A stretch of 37,800 nt of DNA, from the NCBI GenBank assembly GCA_026400845.1, contig JAPLOH010000086.1, positions 1-37,800 on the forward strand. The letters run 5' to 3'. Every line of letters begins with the position of its first letter. Position 1 is the stretch's first letter. Below are positions 15,236-24,662 of the stretch, in pieces. The position numbers were made by a program, and so were the translations under genes. The stretch comes from Alphaproteobacteria bacterium (GTDB lineage: Bacteria > Pseudomonadota > Alphaproteobacteria > Acetobacterales > Acetobacteraceae). Below the pieces are notes generated by a model. The model made no database searches, had not been told where the DNA came from, and saw nothing but the letters and a program-made list of their open reading frames with translations.

Positions 15236-18043
15236 ATGACAAATATATCCACCAGCACGACGACGGGCATCACGCTCGACAGTCCGGGATTCACCAACCC
15301 CGTAACGATCGCCCTCGGGGTGACGGTGTCCGGCCCCGCTTCGAGTAGTTATGCGATCTATGCCCCGTCCGGCAGTTGGACGGTCACGAATGCCGGGCAG
15401 ATCGTGGGCCAGACCGGCACGATCGACCCATTCGCGCATTTTCCGCCCCTCTTTTGCGGCGGAATCCGCTTGCCGAGCGGGACGATCACAAATCTCGCGA
15501 GCGGCGACATCGTCGCGGGAGTTACGCCGAATTTCTCCCGCCCGGCGGTCGATATCAGCGCTCAGGGCCAGTTTATCAATGCCGGCCAGGTTCATGGGTT
15601 CGTCACTACTACAAATGGCACGGTCGTCAACCAACCCGGCGGAACCATCACCGGACAGGGGTTCCCGGGCGCCGTGTTCAGCAGCAATGGCATTCTGATC
15701 AATGGCGGCCTCGTACAGGCGAATACCACCGGCGCCTGGGGGGCCGGCATTTCGGTCACCAACCAGACGGGCGGCACGATTTCGGGCAGCAATGAGGGCG
15801 TCCTCCTGGACACGAACAGCTTCGTGACAAACGCGGCGGGGGGCCTCATCACGAGCGGTACATCGGGCATTCGCTCGAGCGGTGATGTGGCCACGATCGA
15901 CAATTCCGGCGCGATCACCGGGCAGAAGTACGGGATATCTTCGGCGGCCACGGGCAACGTTCCCGGCATCACGATCATCAACAGCGCGAGCGGCGCCATT
16001 TCCGGCGGCACCAACGGCGTCGACATCACCGGCCCTGGAACGCTGATCACCTCTGGCACGATCAGCGGCGCGGCCAAAGCGGTGGCGTTCCACGCCGGGG
16101 CGCCCGGCCGTCTGGCGGTCTCGCCCGGGGCGGTATTCAGCGGCATGTTGGATGGCGGCAACCCGATCGGCAACGGCACCGTCACCACCCTCGAGCTGAC
16201 TGCCGGCAGTGGCCCCGGGACCATCACCGGCCTCGGCAGCACCGTCATCAACTTCGGGTCCATCGTGATCGATGGCGGGGCGGATTGGTTGATTTCCGGG
16301 ACGCCGACCGGGCTTGCCGGCAGCATCAGCGGCTTCACGCCCGGCGACAGCATCGAGCTCACCGGCATAATTGCCAGTGGGTTCAGCTTCAGCAACGGGG
16401 TGCTGACGATCACCGAGGCAAGCGGTGTGGACACCCTGCACTTCGTCGGCAGTTTTGCCACCAGTTTCTTCCACGTGACAAACACCGCCAACGGCGCGGT
16501 GATCACCACCTTGCCTACATCCGTCACGGTGGCTGGCGCCGGGGGCGATCTGGTGACGGTACCGTTCACCAGCGTTGCCGACCTCGCCACCGCCTCGACC
16601 GCCTTCGAGGCGGTCAACACGGGTATCGGCACGGGCGCCATCCTGCCGTTCACCGCGACCAGTGGTGCGGCAATCCCCACTGTTCCCGCCGGGCTCGCGG
16701 GTGCCGTTCTCACCCATACCGGCGGGGGGTTCACGGTTCCGGCCGGCTATACGAGCTTTGCCAGCGATGCCCCTGGCGCGGTCACGCTCACCGGCGGTGC
16801 GGCGAATGGGCAGGCCGTGCTCGCGGGCAGCGGCGGGCTGTTCTTCAACGCCGGTGCCGGCAGTGGTACGGTGGTCGCCGCGGGCGGCAATAATTTGCTG
16901 AGCGCCTATCCCGGCGCCGGCAATCAGACCTTCCGCCCCGGCGACGGCAACAACACGGTCGTCCTGCTCGGCGGCGATGATATCGTGTTCGGCGGAACCG
17001 GCAGCAACCAGATCCTCACCGGCAAGGGCAGCGACACCATCTACACCAACGGCAGCGACCTGATTGCCGCCGGCGATATCGGCAATGCCACCATCACTGC
17101 CGGCGCCAACAACCCGGTGGCGTTCTTCGGGCCGGGACAGACCGTCTTCAACGGCGGCTCGGGCAAGGCCACCGTGGTCAGCACTGTCGGACGGGCGACG
17201 ATCAATTCCAGCGGCGGCTCGCAGATCTGGCTAGGTACCTTCCAGGATGTGGTGAATTCAGCCGGGGCAGACACGATCATCGGCGGCACTGGCAGCGCGA
17301 CCGTCAACGCGGCATCCGGCAACAGCTTCGTGTTTGCTGGCTCCGGCGCGCTCGACTGGTTCGGTGGCAGCGGCGCCGGCACCGTGCTGGGCGGCGCCGC
17401 CGGGAGCGCCATGCTGCATGGTGGGAGTGGCACGCTGGTGGCACTCAGTACCAATGGGATGACGTATGCCGGGGGCACCGGCGCCGCGACGGTGGCGGCA
17501 TTCGGCGGAGCGCTCACGGTGAGTGGCGGCGGCGGTGGCGGGGTGTTCCTCGGCGGACCAGCCGGACACAACGTGATCACCGGGGGCAATACGCCCTCGA
17601 TCATCCTTGGCGGTGGCGCTGGAGACGTGCTGACCGCCGGGAACAGCGCCGGCGATGTCATCCAGGCTGCTTCGGGTGCTGCGACAATCTCCACCGCGGG
17701 GACCAACGGCAGCCACAGGATCTACGCCGGAAGCGGCCCCGACCTGATCTCGACTGGTAGCGGATCGTCGAGCATCCTGCTCAGCACCGGGGCGGCGACG
17801 ATCATGCCGGGGTCCGGGATCGACCTGTTCGCCTTCGCCAACGGCAACCATCCGAACGTCGTGATTCAGGGTTTCAGCCCGCTCTCCGACTTCATTTCGT
17901 TCATCGGCTTCCCGGCCGGCGAGGCCGCCGCGGCGCTGGCCGGGGCCACGTCCGGCAGCGGCAGCGAGGTGCTGACGCTGTCGGACGGGACGCACATCAC
18001 CCTCCTCGGGTTCACCGGGCTGACGGCGGCGAATATCCTGTAG
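15236..18043 (+). CDS. Large Gly/Thr/Ser-rich beta-helix/RTX-like protein, probably secreted
   Basis: This is a 935-aa low-complexity protein, almost free of cysteine and lysine. Residues about 40-290 carry autotransporter-like strand repeats built on NAG, NQPGGTITG, NQTGGTISG and NSGAITG. Residues about 540-870 carry glycine-rich repeats related to RTX units, the clearest being GGDDIVFGGTGSNQILTGKG and GSDTIYTNGSDLIAAG, and later many degenerate GGTGxATV-type units. There is no N-terminal signal peptide and no C-terminal beta-barrel. The end, LSDGTHITLLGFTGLTAANI plus a final leucine, resembles the uncleaved C-terminal signal of type I-secreted proteins. Adhesin or surface-layer-like function is inference. 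No HlyB/HlyD transporter genes are near. TTGACA at 15186-15191 could be a -35 box, but no good -10 follows. The gene sits between IS remnants and is the only long plus-strand gene besides tlyA. Confidence 0.8.
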   Translation: MTNISTSTTTGITLDSPGFTNPVTIALGVTVSGPASSSYAIYAPSGSWTVTNAGQIVGQTGTIDPFAHFPPLFCGGIRLPSGTITNLASGDIVAGVTPNFSRPAVDISAQGQFINAGQVHGFVTTTNGTVVNQPGGTITGQGFPGAVFSSNGILINGGLVQANTTGAWGAGISVTNQTGGTISGSNEGVLLDTNSFVTNAAGGLITSGTSGIRSSGDVATIDNSGAITGQKYGISSAATGNVPGITIINSASGAISGGTNGVDITGPGTLITSGTISGAAKAVAFHAGAPGRLAVSPGAVFSGMLDGGNPIGNGTVTTLELTAGSGPGTITGLGSTVINFGSIVIDGGADWLISGTPTGLAGSISGFTPGDSIELTGIIASGFSFSNGVLTITEASGVDTLHFVGSFATSFFHVTNTANGAVITTLPTSVTVAGAGGDLVTVPFTSVADLATASTAFEAVNTGIGTGAILPFTATSGAAIPTVPAGLAGAVLTHTGGGFTVPAGYTSFASDAPGAVTLTGGAANGQAVLAGSGGLFFNAGAGSGTVVAAGGNNLLSAYPGAGNQTFRPGDGNNTVVLLGGDDIVFGGTGSNQILTGKGSDTIYTNGSDLIAAGDIGNATITAGANNPVAFFGPGQTVFNGGSGKATVVSTVGRATINSSGGSQIWLGTFQDVVNSAGADTIIGGTGSATVNAASGNSFVFAGSGALDWFGGSGAGTVLGGAAGSAMLHGGSGTLVALSTNGMTYAGGTGAATVAAFGGALTVSGGGGGGVFLGGPAGHNVITGGNTPSIILGGGAGDVLTAGNSAGDVIQAASGAATISTAGTNGSHRIYAGSGPDLISTGSGSSSILLSTGAATIMPGSGIDLFAFANGNHPNVVIQGFSPLSDFISFIGFPAGEAAAALAGATSGSGSEVLTLSDGTHITLLGFTGLTAANIL

Positions 18044-18080
18044 GCGGTTCAGCCGATCTCGCGGGCCCGGCGTTCCAGCA

Positions 18081-18258
18081 TTTCTGACTTTTGGATATCC
18101 CAGTCACGCGCCTTGGCCTAGTGCACAGAACATCGACGGGTGGGACGAGACGCCCTGGATGTTGGCATTTTGAATATCCGCGGTGAACGCCTTCTCGGCC
18201 ATGCGGCGGGGTTCGAAGGAGCCGGGGAGTAGCCCCCCTCGCGCAACTTGGGGATGTG
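18081..18258 (-). pseudogene. IS256 family transposase remnant, multiply frameshifted
   Basis: Read on the minus strand in three frames, the segment gives IPKLREGGYSP, then PGSFEPRRMAEKAFTADIQ with NANIQGVSS, then VDVL and finally VTGISKSQ. These follow in order and spacing the IS256 (mutator) consensus, with motifs of the types PKLRxGSYFP, LEPRRMAEKAL, QGVSTRSVDDLV and GISKSQVSRLC. At least two frameshifts are needed, and flanking catalytic regions are missing, so this is an old inactive fragment. It ends 38 nt after the stop of the secreted-repeat gene. Confidence 0.65.
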
Positions 18259-18289
18259 CGGCCCGACCGTGCCCAAACATACCGGTGCG

Positions 18290-18480
18290 TCGACGCTTCT
18301 TAAGCCCATCGCTGAAACGCGGATTGGCGCTGTTGTGGCCAAGCTGGCGCTGCAGCCCGCCACGCGCCGTGCGAGAAAGCCAACCTGATCGTTCAGCGCC
18401 GCGATATGTGCGAGCAGTGCCGCGACGATCTCCTGCGCCACCGCAAGGCCGGCCGACGCCTAATCATCGCCAAAGGCCCG
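18290..18480 (-). other. Possible IS110-like transposase fragment and remaining gap to rplQ
   Basis: The minus strand encodes AQEIVAALLAHIAALNDQ and VGFLARRV, a helix pattern seen in the middle of IS110-family transposases before the helix-hairpin-helix segment; SASLATTAPI might be the start of that segment. The match is weak and by eye. It abuts the IS256 remnant. From 18481 to 18604 I see no gene; a short inverted repeat CTCTC/GAGAG occurs near 18575-18590. Confidence 0.3.
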
Positions 18481-18604
18481 AGAATGCGACTCCAATGGGA
18501 GTGACATGTGGAACTCAATCATTCCCGTAGACGCGAGCCAAGCCGCTACTCAATCGTGCCCAGATCAACACGTCGCTCTCTTCAGGAGAGAACCGATTCG
18601 GTCC

Positions 18605-18656
18605 CTGAAAACTAAAAGGACGCTCCCAGTGACAGGAAGCGCTCCTTCCAGGCGTC
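18605..18656 (-). terminator. Candidate terminator of the alpha operon after rplQ
   Basis: Downstream of the rplQ stop the minus strand can pair GACGC (18652-18656) with GCGTC (18619-18623), with an inner GGAAG/CTTCC hairpin (18645-18649 with 18635-18639), followed by the T-rich CTTTTAGTTTT. The stem is interrupted, so it is a weaker intrinsic terminator than the one after rpoC, but its place, 16 nt after the last gene of the ribosomal cluster, is as expected. Confidence 0.45.
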
Positions 18657-18671
18657 AGTCGGTCGGGAGAC

Positions 18672-19097
18672 TTACTCGCTCTCGCTGTCCTCGGCGACCA
18701 CTTCCGGCCGGGGGCCGCTGTCCTGGCCCTTGGCGGAGGGGTCGCGGTCGACCAGTTCGATCACCGCCATGTCGGCGGCATCGCCGTAGCGAATACCGGC
18801 GCGGAGCACACGGGTGTAGCCGCCCTTGCGGTCCTTGTAGCGTTCCGCGATCGTGCTGAACAACTTGGAGACGATGATGTCATCCCGCAACTGGGCATAA
18901 GCCTGACGGCGGGCGTGCAGATCGCCGCGCTTGCCCAGGGTGATGAGCTTCTCGGCGACCGGCCGCAGCTCCTTCGCCTTCGGCAGCGTGGTGGTGATCT
19001 GCTCGTGCTTGATCAGCGCATGTGCCAGGTTGCGGAACATGGCAAAGCGGTGAGTGTCTGTAACGCCGAGCTTCCGGCCGGCAACCCCGTGACGCAT
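18672..19097 (-). CDS. rplQ: 50S ribosomal protein L17
   Basis: L17 is a large-subunit protein near the peptide exit tunnel. The 141-aa product begins [20 protein letters not shown] and contains [21 protein letters not shown], the family signature, and the [10 protein letters not shown] motif. The last 30 residues form an acidic tail ([23 protein letters not shown]) that is longer than in E. coli but common in alphaproteobacteria. It is the last gene of the alpha operon, 19 nt after rpoA, and is followed by a candidate terminator and then the IS-rich accessory zone. Confidence 0.97.
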   Translation of the reverse strand: MRHGVAGRKLGVTDTHRFAMFRNLAHALIKHEQITTTLPKAKELRPVAEKLITLGKRGDLHARRQAYAQLRDDIIVSKLFSTIAERYKDRKGGYTRVLRAGIRYGDAADMAVIELVDRDPSAKGQDSGPRPEVVAEDSESE

Positions 19098-19116
19098 CTT
19101 CTATACTCCCGGCTAC

Positions 19117-20148
19117 TCAGAAAGGCTCTTCGAGCCGTTTGGCGAGGTCTTCGACATTCTCGGGCGGCCAGCCCGTGACGGACATTCCCAGCGCAAGGCC
19201 CATCGAGGAAAGCACTTCCTTGATTTCGTTGAGCGACTTGCGGCCGAAGTTCGGCGTGCGCAGCATTTCCTGTTCGGACTTCTGCACGAGATCGCCGATG
19301 TAGACGATGTTGTCGTTCTTCAGACAGTTCGCCGAGCGGACCGACAGCTCAAGCTCGTCAACCTTGCGGAGCAGGTTGCGGTTGAACGGCAGATCGTCCT
19401 CGGGCTCCTCGGTGCGCAGCTGCTGCGGCTCATCGAAGTTGATGAACAGCTGGAGCTGGTCCTGCAGGATGCGGGCGGCCAGCGCCACCGCGTCATCCGG
19501 CGAGACGGTGCCGTTGGTCTCCACCGTCAGCAGGAGCTTGTCGTAGTCGGTGACCTGGCCGACGCGGGTCTGCTCGATCTTGTAGGAGACCCGGCGAACC
19601 GGCGAGTAGATCGAGTCGACCGGGATGAGCCCGATCGGCGCGTCTTCCGGCCGATTGGCAGCGGCGGCGACGTAGCCCTTGCCGTTGTTGACGGTGAACT
19701 CCATGCCGAGCTTCACCCCGTCATCGAGGGTGCACAGCACGAGATCGGGGTTCAGCACGTCGATGTCGTGGCCGGTCTGGATCTGGCCAGCCTTGACTTC
19801 ACCCGGGCCGACCGCGTTCAGCATCATGCGCTTCGGCCCGTCCCCGTGCATGCGCAGCGCGAGTTGCTTGATGTTGAGCACGATGTCGGTCACGTCCTCG
19901 CGGACGCCGGGGATAGAGCTGAATTCGTGCAGCACGCCGTCGATCTGCACCGCGGTGACCGCCGCGCCTTGCAGCGAGGACAGCAGAATGCGGCGGATGG
20001 CGTTGCCGAGCGTCAACCCGAAACCGCGCTCAAGCGGCTCCGCGATGACGGTGCCGACGCGCTGGGGGTCCGAACCGTAATCGACTGCAAGCTTTTCCGG
20101 CTTGATCAGCGACTGCCAGTTCTTCTGCATGACAGCGGAAAGTCTCAT
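19117..20148 (-). CDS. rpoA: DNA-directed RNA polymerase alpha subunit
   Basis: RpoA dimerises to start RNA polymerase assembly, and its C-terminal domain contacts activators and UP elements. The 343-aa protein has the N-terminal assembly domain ([20 protein letters not shown], 38-57), a linker near 240-255 and the alpha-CTD with [15 protein letters not shown] (267-281, R271 corresponding to the DNA-contacting arginine) and [10 protein letters not shown] (300-309). Family members usually begin near MxxQKNWQ, so ATG at 20130 (MQKNWQSLI) is an alternative start; neither start has a strong Shine-Dalgarno. It follows rpsK by 4 nt. Confidence 0.97.
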   Translation of the reverse strand: MRLSAVMQKNWQSLIKPEKLAVDYGSDPQRVGTVIAEPLERGFGLTLGNAIRRILLSSLQGAAVTAVQIDGVLHEFSSIPGVREDVTDIVLNIKQLALRMHGDGPKRMMLNAVGPGEVKAGQIQTGHDIDVLNPDLVLCTLDDGVKLGMEFTVNNGKGYVAAAANRPEDAPIGLIPVDSIYSPVRRVSYKIEQTRVGQVTDYDKLLLTVETNGTVSPDDAVALAARILQDQLQLFINFDEPQQLRTEEPEDDLPFNRNLLRKVDELELSVRSANCLKNDNIVYIGDLVQKSEQEMLRTPNFGRKSLNEIKEVLSSMGLALGMSVTGWPPENVEDLAKRLEEPF

Positions 20149-20152
20149 GGGA

Positions 20153-20548
20153 TCACACCCGCCGCCGCTTGCGCGGACGGCAGCCGTTATGCGGCACCGG
20201 GGTCATGTCGCGGATGGCGGTGATGGAGAAACCCACCGCCTGGAGAGCGCGCAGCGCGCTTTCGCGGCCTGAGCCGGGGCCGGATACCTCGATCTCGAGG
20301 GTCTCCATGCCATGCTCGCGGGCCTTCTTGCCGGCATCCTCGGCCGCGACCTGCGCGGCATAAGGGGTCGACTTGCGGCTGCCCTTGAAGCCCTGCATGC
20401 CCGCCGACGACCAGGCGATGGTGTTGCCCTGGGCGTCGGTGATGGTCACCATGGTGTTGTTGAACGTCGCGGCGACATGAGCCACGCCGGACGTGATGTT
20501 CTTGCGCTCCTTTTTACGGGTGCGCGCAGCGGCGGCAGGCTTCGCCAT
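20153..20548 (-). CDS. rpsK: 30S ribosomal protein S11
   Basis: S11 lies on the 30S platform near the E site and helps shape the mRNA exit path. The 131-aa product contains [34 protein letters not shown] and the C-terminal [20 protein letters not shown]. The start at 20548 ([13 protein letters not shown]) is chosen because an upstream in-frame ATG at 20578 would add ten residues not found in the family. It is in the alpha operon, 83 nt after rpsM and 4 nt before rpoA. Confidence 0.97.
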   Translation of the reverse strand: MAKPAAAARTRKKERKNITSGVAHVAATFNNTMVTITDAQGNTIAWSSAGMQGFKGSRKSTPYAAQVAAEDAGKKAREHGMETLEIEVSGPGSGRESALRALQAVGFSITAIRDMTPVPHNGCRPRKRRRV

Positions 20549-20631
20549 GTATTTCGGTCCTGTCCAACAAAGCGCCACGGCCGATCAGGCCGCGACTAAG
20601 TTCCAATGAGGCGGAAGCAATCCGGAAAGAA

Positions 20632-21015
20632 TTACTTCGTCACCTTCTTCTTGCCGGCAATCGCGACCGCCTTGCCCTTGCGGGTGCGGGCGTTGGTATG
20701 CGTCCGCTGGCCACGCACAGGCAGGCCACGACGATGACGCAGGCCACGGTAGCAACCGAGGTCCATGAGCCGTTTGATGTTCATCGCGACTTCACGCCGC
20801 AGGTCACCCTCGACGCGGTAGTCTCGATCGATGATCTCGCGGATCTTGAGCACCTCGTCATCCGAGAGCTGGTTGACCCGGCGATCGGCGGCGATACCAA
20901 GCTTGCCGCAGATTTCCTGCGCCTTGGTCGGGCCAATGCCAAAGATATAGCGGAGGCTAATCGTCACCCGCTTGTTGGTCGGGATGTTCACGCCGGCAAT
21001 ACGCGCCACGCCCAT
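20632..21015 (-). CDS. rpsM: 30S ribosomal protein S13
   Basis: S13 sits in the 30S head and forms intersubunit bridges and P-site tRNA contacts. The 127-aa protein has [18 protein letters not shown], the helix-two-turn-helix region [14 protein letters not shown], and [20 protein letters not shown] near the C-terminus, ending in a lysine-rich tail. The start codon is preceded by TAGGAG. It is the first gene of the alpha operon; the 196-nt gap from adk carries a promoter and a leader hairpin. Confidence 0.97.
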   Translation of the reverse strand: MGVARIAGVNIPTNKRVTISLRYIFGIGPTKAQEICGKLGIAADRRVNQLSDDEVLKIREIIDRDYRVEGDLRREVAMNIKRLMDLGCYRGLRHRRGLPVRGQRTHTNARTRKGKAVAIAGKKKVTK

Positions 21016-21075
21016 TCACTCCTAAAACGCCCGAACCGCACCCCGAAAGGCACTGTCGAAGGGCTCACAAAACAT

Positions 21076-21092
21076 ATCGGGCGGCACCCGAT
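21076..21092 (-). other. Hairpin in the rpsM leader
   Basis: On the minus strand ATCGGG and CCCGAT form a perfect 6-bp stem around TGCCG, about 20 nt downstream of the predicted promoter's -10 box and 61 nt before the rpsM start. It is followed after two bases by GTTTTG. It could be a leader regulatory hairpin or a weak attenuator. No known ribosomal-protein binding motif could be assigned. Confidence 0.35.
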
Positions 21093-21112
21093 GGGCACCG
21101 CCGAGGGCGCGC

Positions 21113-21140
21113 ACTATAGCCGCGAAGCCTCTTGAGTCAA
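21113..21140 (-). promoter_or_regulatory. Sigma70-type promoter of the rpsM (alpha) operon
   Basis: On the minus strand TTGACT (21135-21140) and TATAGT (21113-21118) are 16 nt apart, five of six consensus bases in each box. Two bases after the -10 comes GCGCCCTCGGC (21100-21110), a GC-rich discriminator-like sequence identical to the one after the promoter before rpsL. Such discriminators are associated with ppGpp-responsive ribosomal promoters. The predicted leader is about 90 nt. Confidence 0.7.
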
Positions 21141-21211
21141 CGCGTTCAGCCCCGCAGTATTGGTTTGCCGGGCTGCCATGCAGAAAAAGTAAGGGTCACA
21201 CCGCTTTGTCA

Positions 21212-21871
21212 TCACCGTTTGCCGAGGCCGTCGAGCAGCGCCGTCAGCGCCTTCGTGACATCGTCAATGTCGGCCATACCGTCCACCGCCTGCAACCGCC
21301 CCTGCGCGGCGTAGTGCGGCAGGATCGGCGCGGTTTGCTGATGATAGGCGGCCAGCCGCGCGCCGACCGTTTCCCGGTTGTCATCCGCACGGCGGGTGAA
21401 CGTCGTGCCGGCACAGGCGTCACACACCGCGGCCGTCCGGGGTTTCTGGAAGTCGTCGTGATAGCCCGCACCGCAGGTCGCGCAGGTATAGCGCCCGGCG
21501 ATCCGGTCGGTCAGCGCGGCATCGTCGACCTTTAGCTCGACCACCGCGTCGAGTTCCATCCGTCGGCTCGCCAGCATCGAGTCGAGCGCCGTCGCCTGCG
21601 GCACGGTGCGCGGGAAGCCGTCGAGAATGAAACCCTTGGAGCAATCGGACCGATCGACACGGGCGGCGAGCATACGGATCAGGATGTCGTCGGAGACCAG
21701 CTTGCCGGCCTCCATCACCGCCTTCGCCTCGCGCCCGATGTCGCTGCCGGCGGCAACTTCGGCGCGCAGCATGTCCCCGGTCGAGATCTGCACAATGCCG
21801 TAGCGGTCCTGCAGGCGCTTGGCCTGCGTGCCTTTCCCGGCCCCGGGGGGGCCAAGCAGGATGAGCTTCAT
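21212..21871 (-). CDS. adk: Adenylate kinase, zinc-LID type
   Basis: Adenylate kinase interconverts ATP + AMP and 2 ADP in the cytoplasm. The 219-aa protein has the P-loop [10 protein letters not shown] (7-16), the AMP-binding segment STGDMLR (30-36) and FPRTVPQ (86-92). Its long LID contains C130-x2-C133 and C150-x2-C153, a four-cysteine zinc site like those of Gram-positive enzymes and absent from E. coli Adk. It follows secY by 10 nt, the usual spc-operon position in alphaproteobacteria, and precedes the rpsM promoter. Confidence 0.97.
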   Translation of the reverse strand: MKLILLGPPGAGKGTQAKRLQDRYGIVQISTGDMLRAEVAAGSDIGREAKAVMEAGKLVSDDILIRMLAARVDRSDCSKGFILDGFPRTVPQATALDSMLASRRMELDAVVELKVDDAALTDRIAGRYTCATCGAGYHDDFQKPRTAAVCDACAGTTFTRRADDNRETVGARLAAYHQQTAPILPHYAAQGRLQAVDGMADIDDVTKALTALLDGLGKR

Positions 21872-21881
21872 ATCCGCCTCC

Positions 21882-23225
21882 TTAGCGGCCGCGGCCTTTG
21901 ACCCGGGCCTTCTTGATGAGGCCCTCGTATTGATGGGCCAGCAAATGCGACTGCACCTGCGTGATGGTATCCATGGTCACCGAGACGATGATCATCAGGC
22001 TGGTGCCGCCAAAGTAGAACGGCACGCCATAATTGCTAATGAGCACCTCCGGCAGCAGACACACGACGCAGAGATACAGCGCGCCGACAGTGGTCAGCCG
22101 CGTCAACACCGTGTCGAAATAGGAGGAGGTGGCGTTGCCGGGACGGATGCCGGGGATGAACCCGCCGTATTTCTTCAGGTTCTCCGCCGTCTCGTCGGGA
22201 TTGAACACCACGGCGGTATAGAAATAGCTGAAGAAGATGATCATCGCGGCGTAGGTCAGCAGATACAGCGGCTGGCCATGGGAGAGCGCATTGCCGATCA
22301 TCGCCAGGATGCCGCCATCCGTGCCGCCGGAGAAACCCGAAATCGTCGCGGGGATCAGCAGGATCGAGCTGGCGAAAATCGGCGGAATCACGCCGGAGGT
22401 GTTGAGCTTCAGCGGCATATGGGTCGAGTCACCGCCGAACATGCGCTGGCCGACCTGCCGCTTGGGGTATTGCACCACGATGCGCCGCTGGGCGCGCTCG
22501 ATGAACACGATGAACGCGACCACGCCCACCGCAATCACCAGAAAGGCGACGATGAACACCGGGCTCAGCGCGCCGGTGCGGCCGAGTTCTAGCAGCGAAG
22601 CGAGCGCATGCGGCACGTTGGCGACGATGCCGGAGAAGATGATGAGACTGGTGCCGTTGCCGATGCCGCGCGCGGTGATCTGCTCGCCCAGCCACATCAG
22701 GAACATGGTGCCGCCAACCAGCGAGACAACGCAGGAGAGGCGGAAAAACGCGCCGGGATCGATCACTGCCGCGCCGAACGCCCCACGCATCCCCTCAAGC
22801 CCGATGGCGATGCCGTAGGACTGGAACATCGCGATCAACACGGTGAGGTAGCGGGTGTACTGGTTGAGCTTCTTACGCCCGCCCTCACCCTCCTTCTTGA
22901 GGGCCTCCAGGGTCGGCACCGCGCTGGACATTAGCTGGATGATGATGGAGGCGGAAATGTAGGGCATGATGTTCAATGCGAACACCGTCATCCGGCCAAG
23001 CGCGCCGCCAGAGAACATGTCGAACATGCCGAGAATCCCGCCGCCGTGCTGCTGCAGCATCTCGCCCATCACCGAGGCGTCGACGCCCGGCACCGGGATA
23101 TAGGTGCCAACCCGGTAGACCAGCAGGGCCCCGAGGGTGAACCATATCCGCTTCTTGAGCTCGGTCGCCTTCGAGAAGACGCCGAGGCTCATGTTGGACG
23201 CAAGTTGTTCGGCCGCCGAAGCCAT
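21882..23225 (-). CDS. secY: Preprotein translocase subunit SecY
   Basis: SecY is the protein-conducting channel of the Sec translocon in the inner membrane. The 447-aa protein shows ten hydrophobic helices. Typical segments are an N-terminal [20 protein letters not shown] helix, [20 protein letters not shown] with the plug-side region, and the cytoplasmic loop [14 protein letters not shown], and it ends in a basic tail ([10 protein letters not shown]). [20 protein letters not shown] corresponds to the plug. A 126-nt spacer separates it from rplO, long for this operon, and holds a hairpin. adk follows closely. Confidence 0.97.
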   Translation of the reverse strand: MASAAEQLASNMSLGVFSKATELKKRIWFTLGALLVYRVGTYIPVPGVDASVMGEMLQQHGGGILGMFDMFSGGALGRMTVFALNIMPYISASIIIQLMSSAVPTLEALKKEGEGGRKKLNQYTRYLTVLIAMFQSYGIAIGLEGMRGAFGAAVIDPGAFFRLSCVVSLVGGTMFLMWLGEQITARGIGNGTSLIIFSGIVANVPHALASLLELGRTGALSPVFIVAFLVIAVGVVAFIVFIERAQRRIVVQYPKRQVGQRMFGGDSTHMPLKLNTSGVIPPIFASSILLIPATISGFSGGTDGGILAMIGNALSHGQPLYLLTYAAMIIFFSYFYTAVVFNPDETAENLKKYGGFIPGIRPGNATSSYFDTVLTRLTTVGALYLCVVCLLPEVLISNYGVPFYFGGTSLMIIVSVTMDTITQVQSHLLAHQYEGLIKKARVKGRGR

Positions 23226-23246
23226 ACTGCTATTCCCATCATGGCA

Positions 23247-23293
23247 GCGGCGCCGACCGGGTTGACCCGTGATCGGGTTCCCGTAGGCGCCGC
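23247..23293 (-). other. Hairpin in the rplO-secY spacer
   Basis: GCGGCGCC and GGCGCCGC pair perfectly (23247-23254 with 23286-23293), enclosing about 31 nt in which CGGGT/ACCCG (23258-23262 with 23265-23269) or alternative CCCG/CGGG pairings are possible. It lies 21 nt before the secY start. It may tune secY expression relative to upstream ribosomal genes or be an mRNA processing site; there is no T run, so it is not an intrinsic terminator. Confidence 0.4.
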
Positions 23294-23351
23294 GTCCGAC
23301 TTCTTAGCGCGCCCCCGCCATCGGCGAAAGCGGCCGTTTCTTACCGATCGA

Positions 23352-23840
23352 TCAGGCCGCCGCCGCGGCGCCGCGCTTGGCGACCGTCGTGGTGACATTG
23401 CCGCCCGCCGCCTCGATCGCCGCCACCGCGGCCGCCGAGGCGCCGCATACGGTAATGGTCAGCGCCTGCGAAACCTCGCCCACCGCAAGCAACCTTACGC
23501 CGGCGACCTTGCCGCCACGCACCAGGCCGGCGGTGCGCAGAACCGCCTCGTCGATCGGCTGCGTCGCGTCGATACGCCCGGCCTCGATCGCTTTGACGAG
23601 CGCGGACAGGTTCACCGGGGCGTACGTGACACGGAAGATGTTCTTAAAGCCGCGCTTCGGCAGCCGCCGGTAGATCGGGAGCTGGCCGCCCTCGAACCCG
23701 TTCAGCGCCACGCCTTCGCGCGCCTTCTGACCCTTCACGCCCTTGCCCGAGGTCTTTCCCTTGCCGGAGCCGATGCCACGGCCGAGGCGCTTGGACTTCA
23801 GTCGCGACCCGGGATTATCCCGCAATTCATTGAGCTTCAT
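23352..23840 (-). CDS. rplO: 50S ribosomal protein L15
   Basis: L15 is a late assembly protein of the large subunit. The 162-aa protein has the glycine/arginine-rich start [20 protein letters not shown] followed by [20 protein letters not shown], the segment [18 protein letters not shown], and the C-terminal domain ending [19 protein letters not shown]. The last residues ([11 protein letters not shown]) are an alanine tail. It is in the spc operon, 27 nt after rpmD. Confidence 0.97.
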   Translation of the reverse strand: MKLNELRDNPGSRLKSKRLGRGIGSGKGKTSGKGVKGQKAREGVALNGFEGGQLPIYRRLPKRGFKNIFRVTYAPVNLSALVKAIEAGRIDATQPIDEAVLRTAGLVRGGKVAGVRLLAVGEVSQALTITVCGASAAAVAAIEAAGGNVTTTVAKRGAAAAA

Positions 23841-23867
23841 CGTCTTTTCCTTCCATCCCGAGCAGTC

Positions 23868-24059
23868 TCAGGACAGCTCCTCGACCTTGATGAGGTGCGC
23901 CACCTTGCGGATCATGCCCCGCACCGACGGCGTATCCTCGAGTTCCCGCCGCGCGCCGATCTTGGCGAGGCCAAGACCAACCAGCGTCTCCCGCTGCCCG
24001 GGTTTGCGCCCGTGGCTGGAGCTGGTCTGGATCACCCGGACCTTCTTACCTTCAGGCAT
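23868..24059 (-). CDS. rpmD: 50S ribosomal protein L30
   Basis: L30 is a small large-subunit protein. The 63-aa product reads [20 protein letters not shown], then [10 protein letters not shown] and a C-terminal [16 protein letters not shown], the standard L30 pattern. Its start lies 8 nt inside the end of rpsE, suggesting coupled translation. Confidence 0.95.
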   Translation of the reverse strand: MPEGKKVRVIQTSSSHGRKPGQRETLVGLGLAKIGARRELEDTPSVRGMIRKVAHLIKVEELS

Positions 24060-24651
24060 CGGTCGTCTCCTGCGCCGGAACGTCGCGCTTGCCCAGCAAA
24101 TCAGCCACCTTCTTGCCGCGGCGCGCCGCGACCGAACGTGGCGAGGCGCAGCGCTGCAACGCGTCGAACGTCGCCTTCACCATGTTGTGCGGGTTGCGAC
24201 TGCCGAGCGACTTCGCCACGACGTCGCCGATCCCCAGGGTCTCGAACACCGCGCGCATCGGGCCGCCGGCGATGATACCGGTGCCGGCTGCGGCGCTGCG
24301 CAGCACCACCGACCCGGCGCCGAAATTGCCGGTCACGTCATGGTGCAGGGTGCGACCTTCCTTCATCGGGACGCGGATCATGGTGCGCTTCGCCCGGTCG
24401 GTGGCCTTGCGGATCGCCTCCGGAACTTCGCGTGCCTTACCGGCACCATAGCCCACACGACCCTTCTGATCACCGACCACGACGAGTGCTGCGAAGGCGA
24501 ACCGACGGCCACCCTTCACCACTTTCGCCACGCGGTTGATGGTGACCAGCTTGTCGATCAGATCATCGCCGGCATCCCGGTCCTGACCGCCACGGTCGCG
24601 ATCGCGACCACCGCGGCCGCCGCTGCCACCTTCTCTCGGTTCACGTGCCAT
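24052..24651 (-). CDS. rpsE: 30S ribosomal protein S5
   Basis: S5 contributes to decoding accuracy and the mRNA entry helicase. The 199-aa protein has an arginine/glycine/aspartate-rich N-terminal extension ([20 protein letters not shown]), the double-stranded RNA-binding-like S5 domain ([20 protein letters not shown]) with [21 protein letters not shown], and the C-terminal domain ([20 protein letters not shown]). The C-terminus after residue 180 is slightly extended. It follows rplR by 11 nt and overlaps rpmD by 8 nt. Confidence 0.97.
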   Translation of the reverse strand: MAREPREGGSGGRGGRDRDRGGQDRDAGDDLIDKLVTINRVAKVVKGGRRFAFAALVVVGDQKGRVGYGAGKAREVPEAIRKATDRAKRTMIRVPMKEGRTLHHDVTGNFGAGSVVLRSAAAGTGIIAGGPMRAVFETLGIGDVVAKSLGSRNPHNMVKATFDALQRCASPRSVAARRGKKVADLLGKRDVPAQETTDA

Positions 24652-24662
24652 GCTGATTTTTC

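Noticed and set aside
15209-16734. Long minus-strand frames opposite the secreted-repeat gene
   Set aside because: The plus strand has regular repeats and a family-like C-terminus; the antisense frames are compositional artefacts of its repeats.
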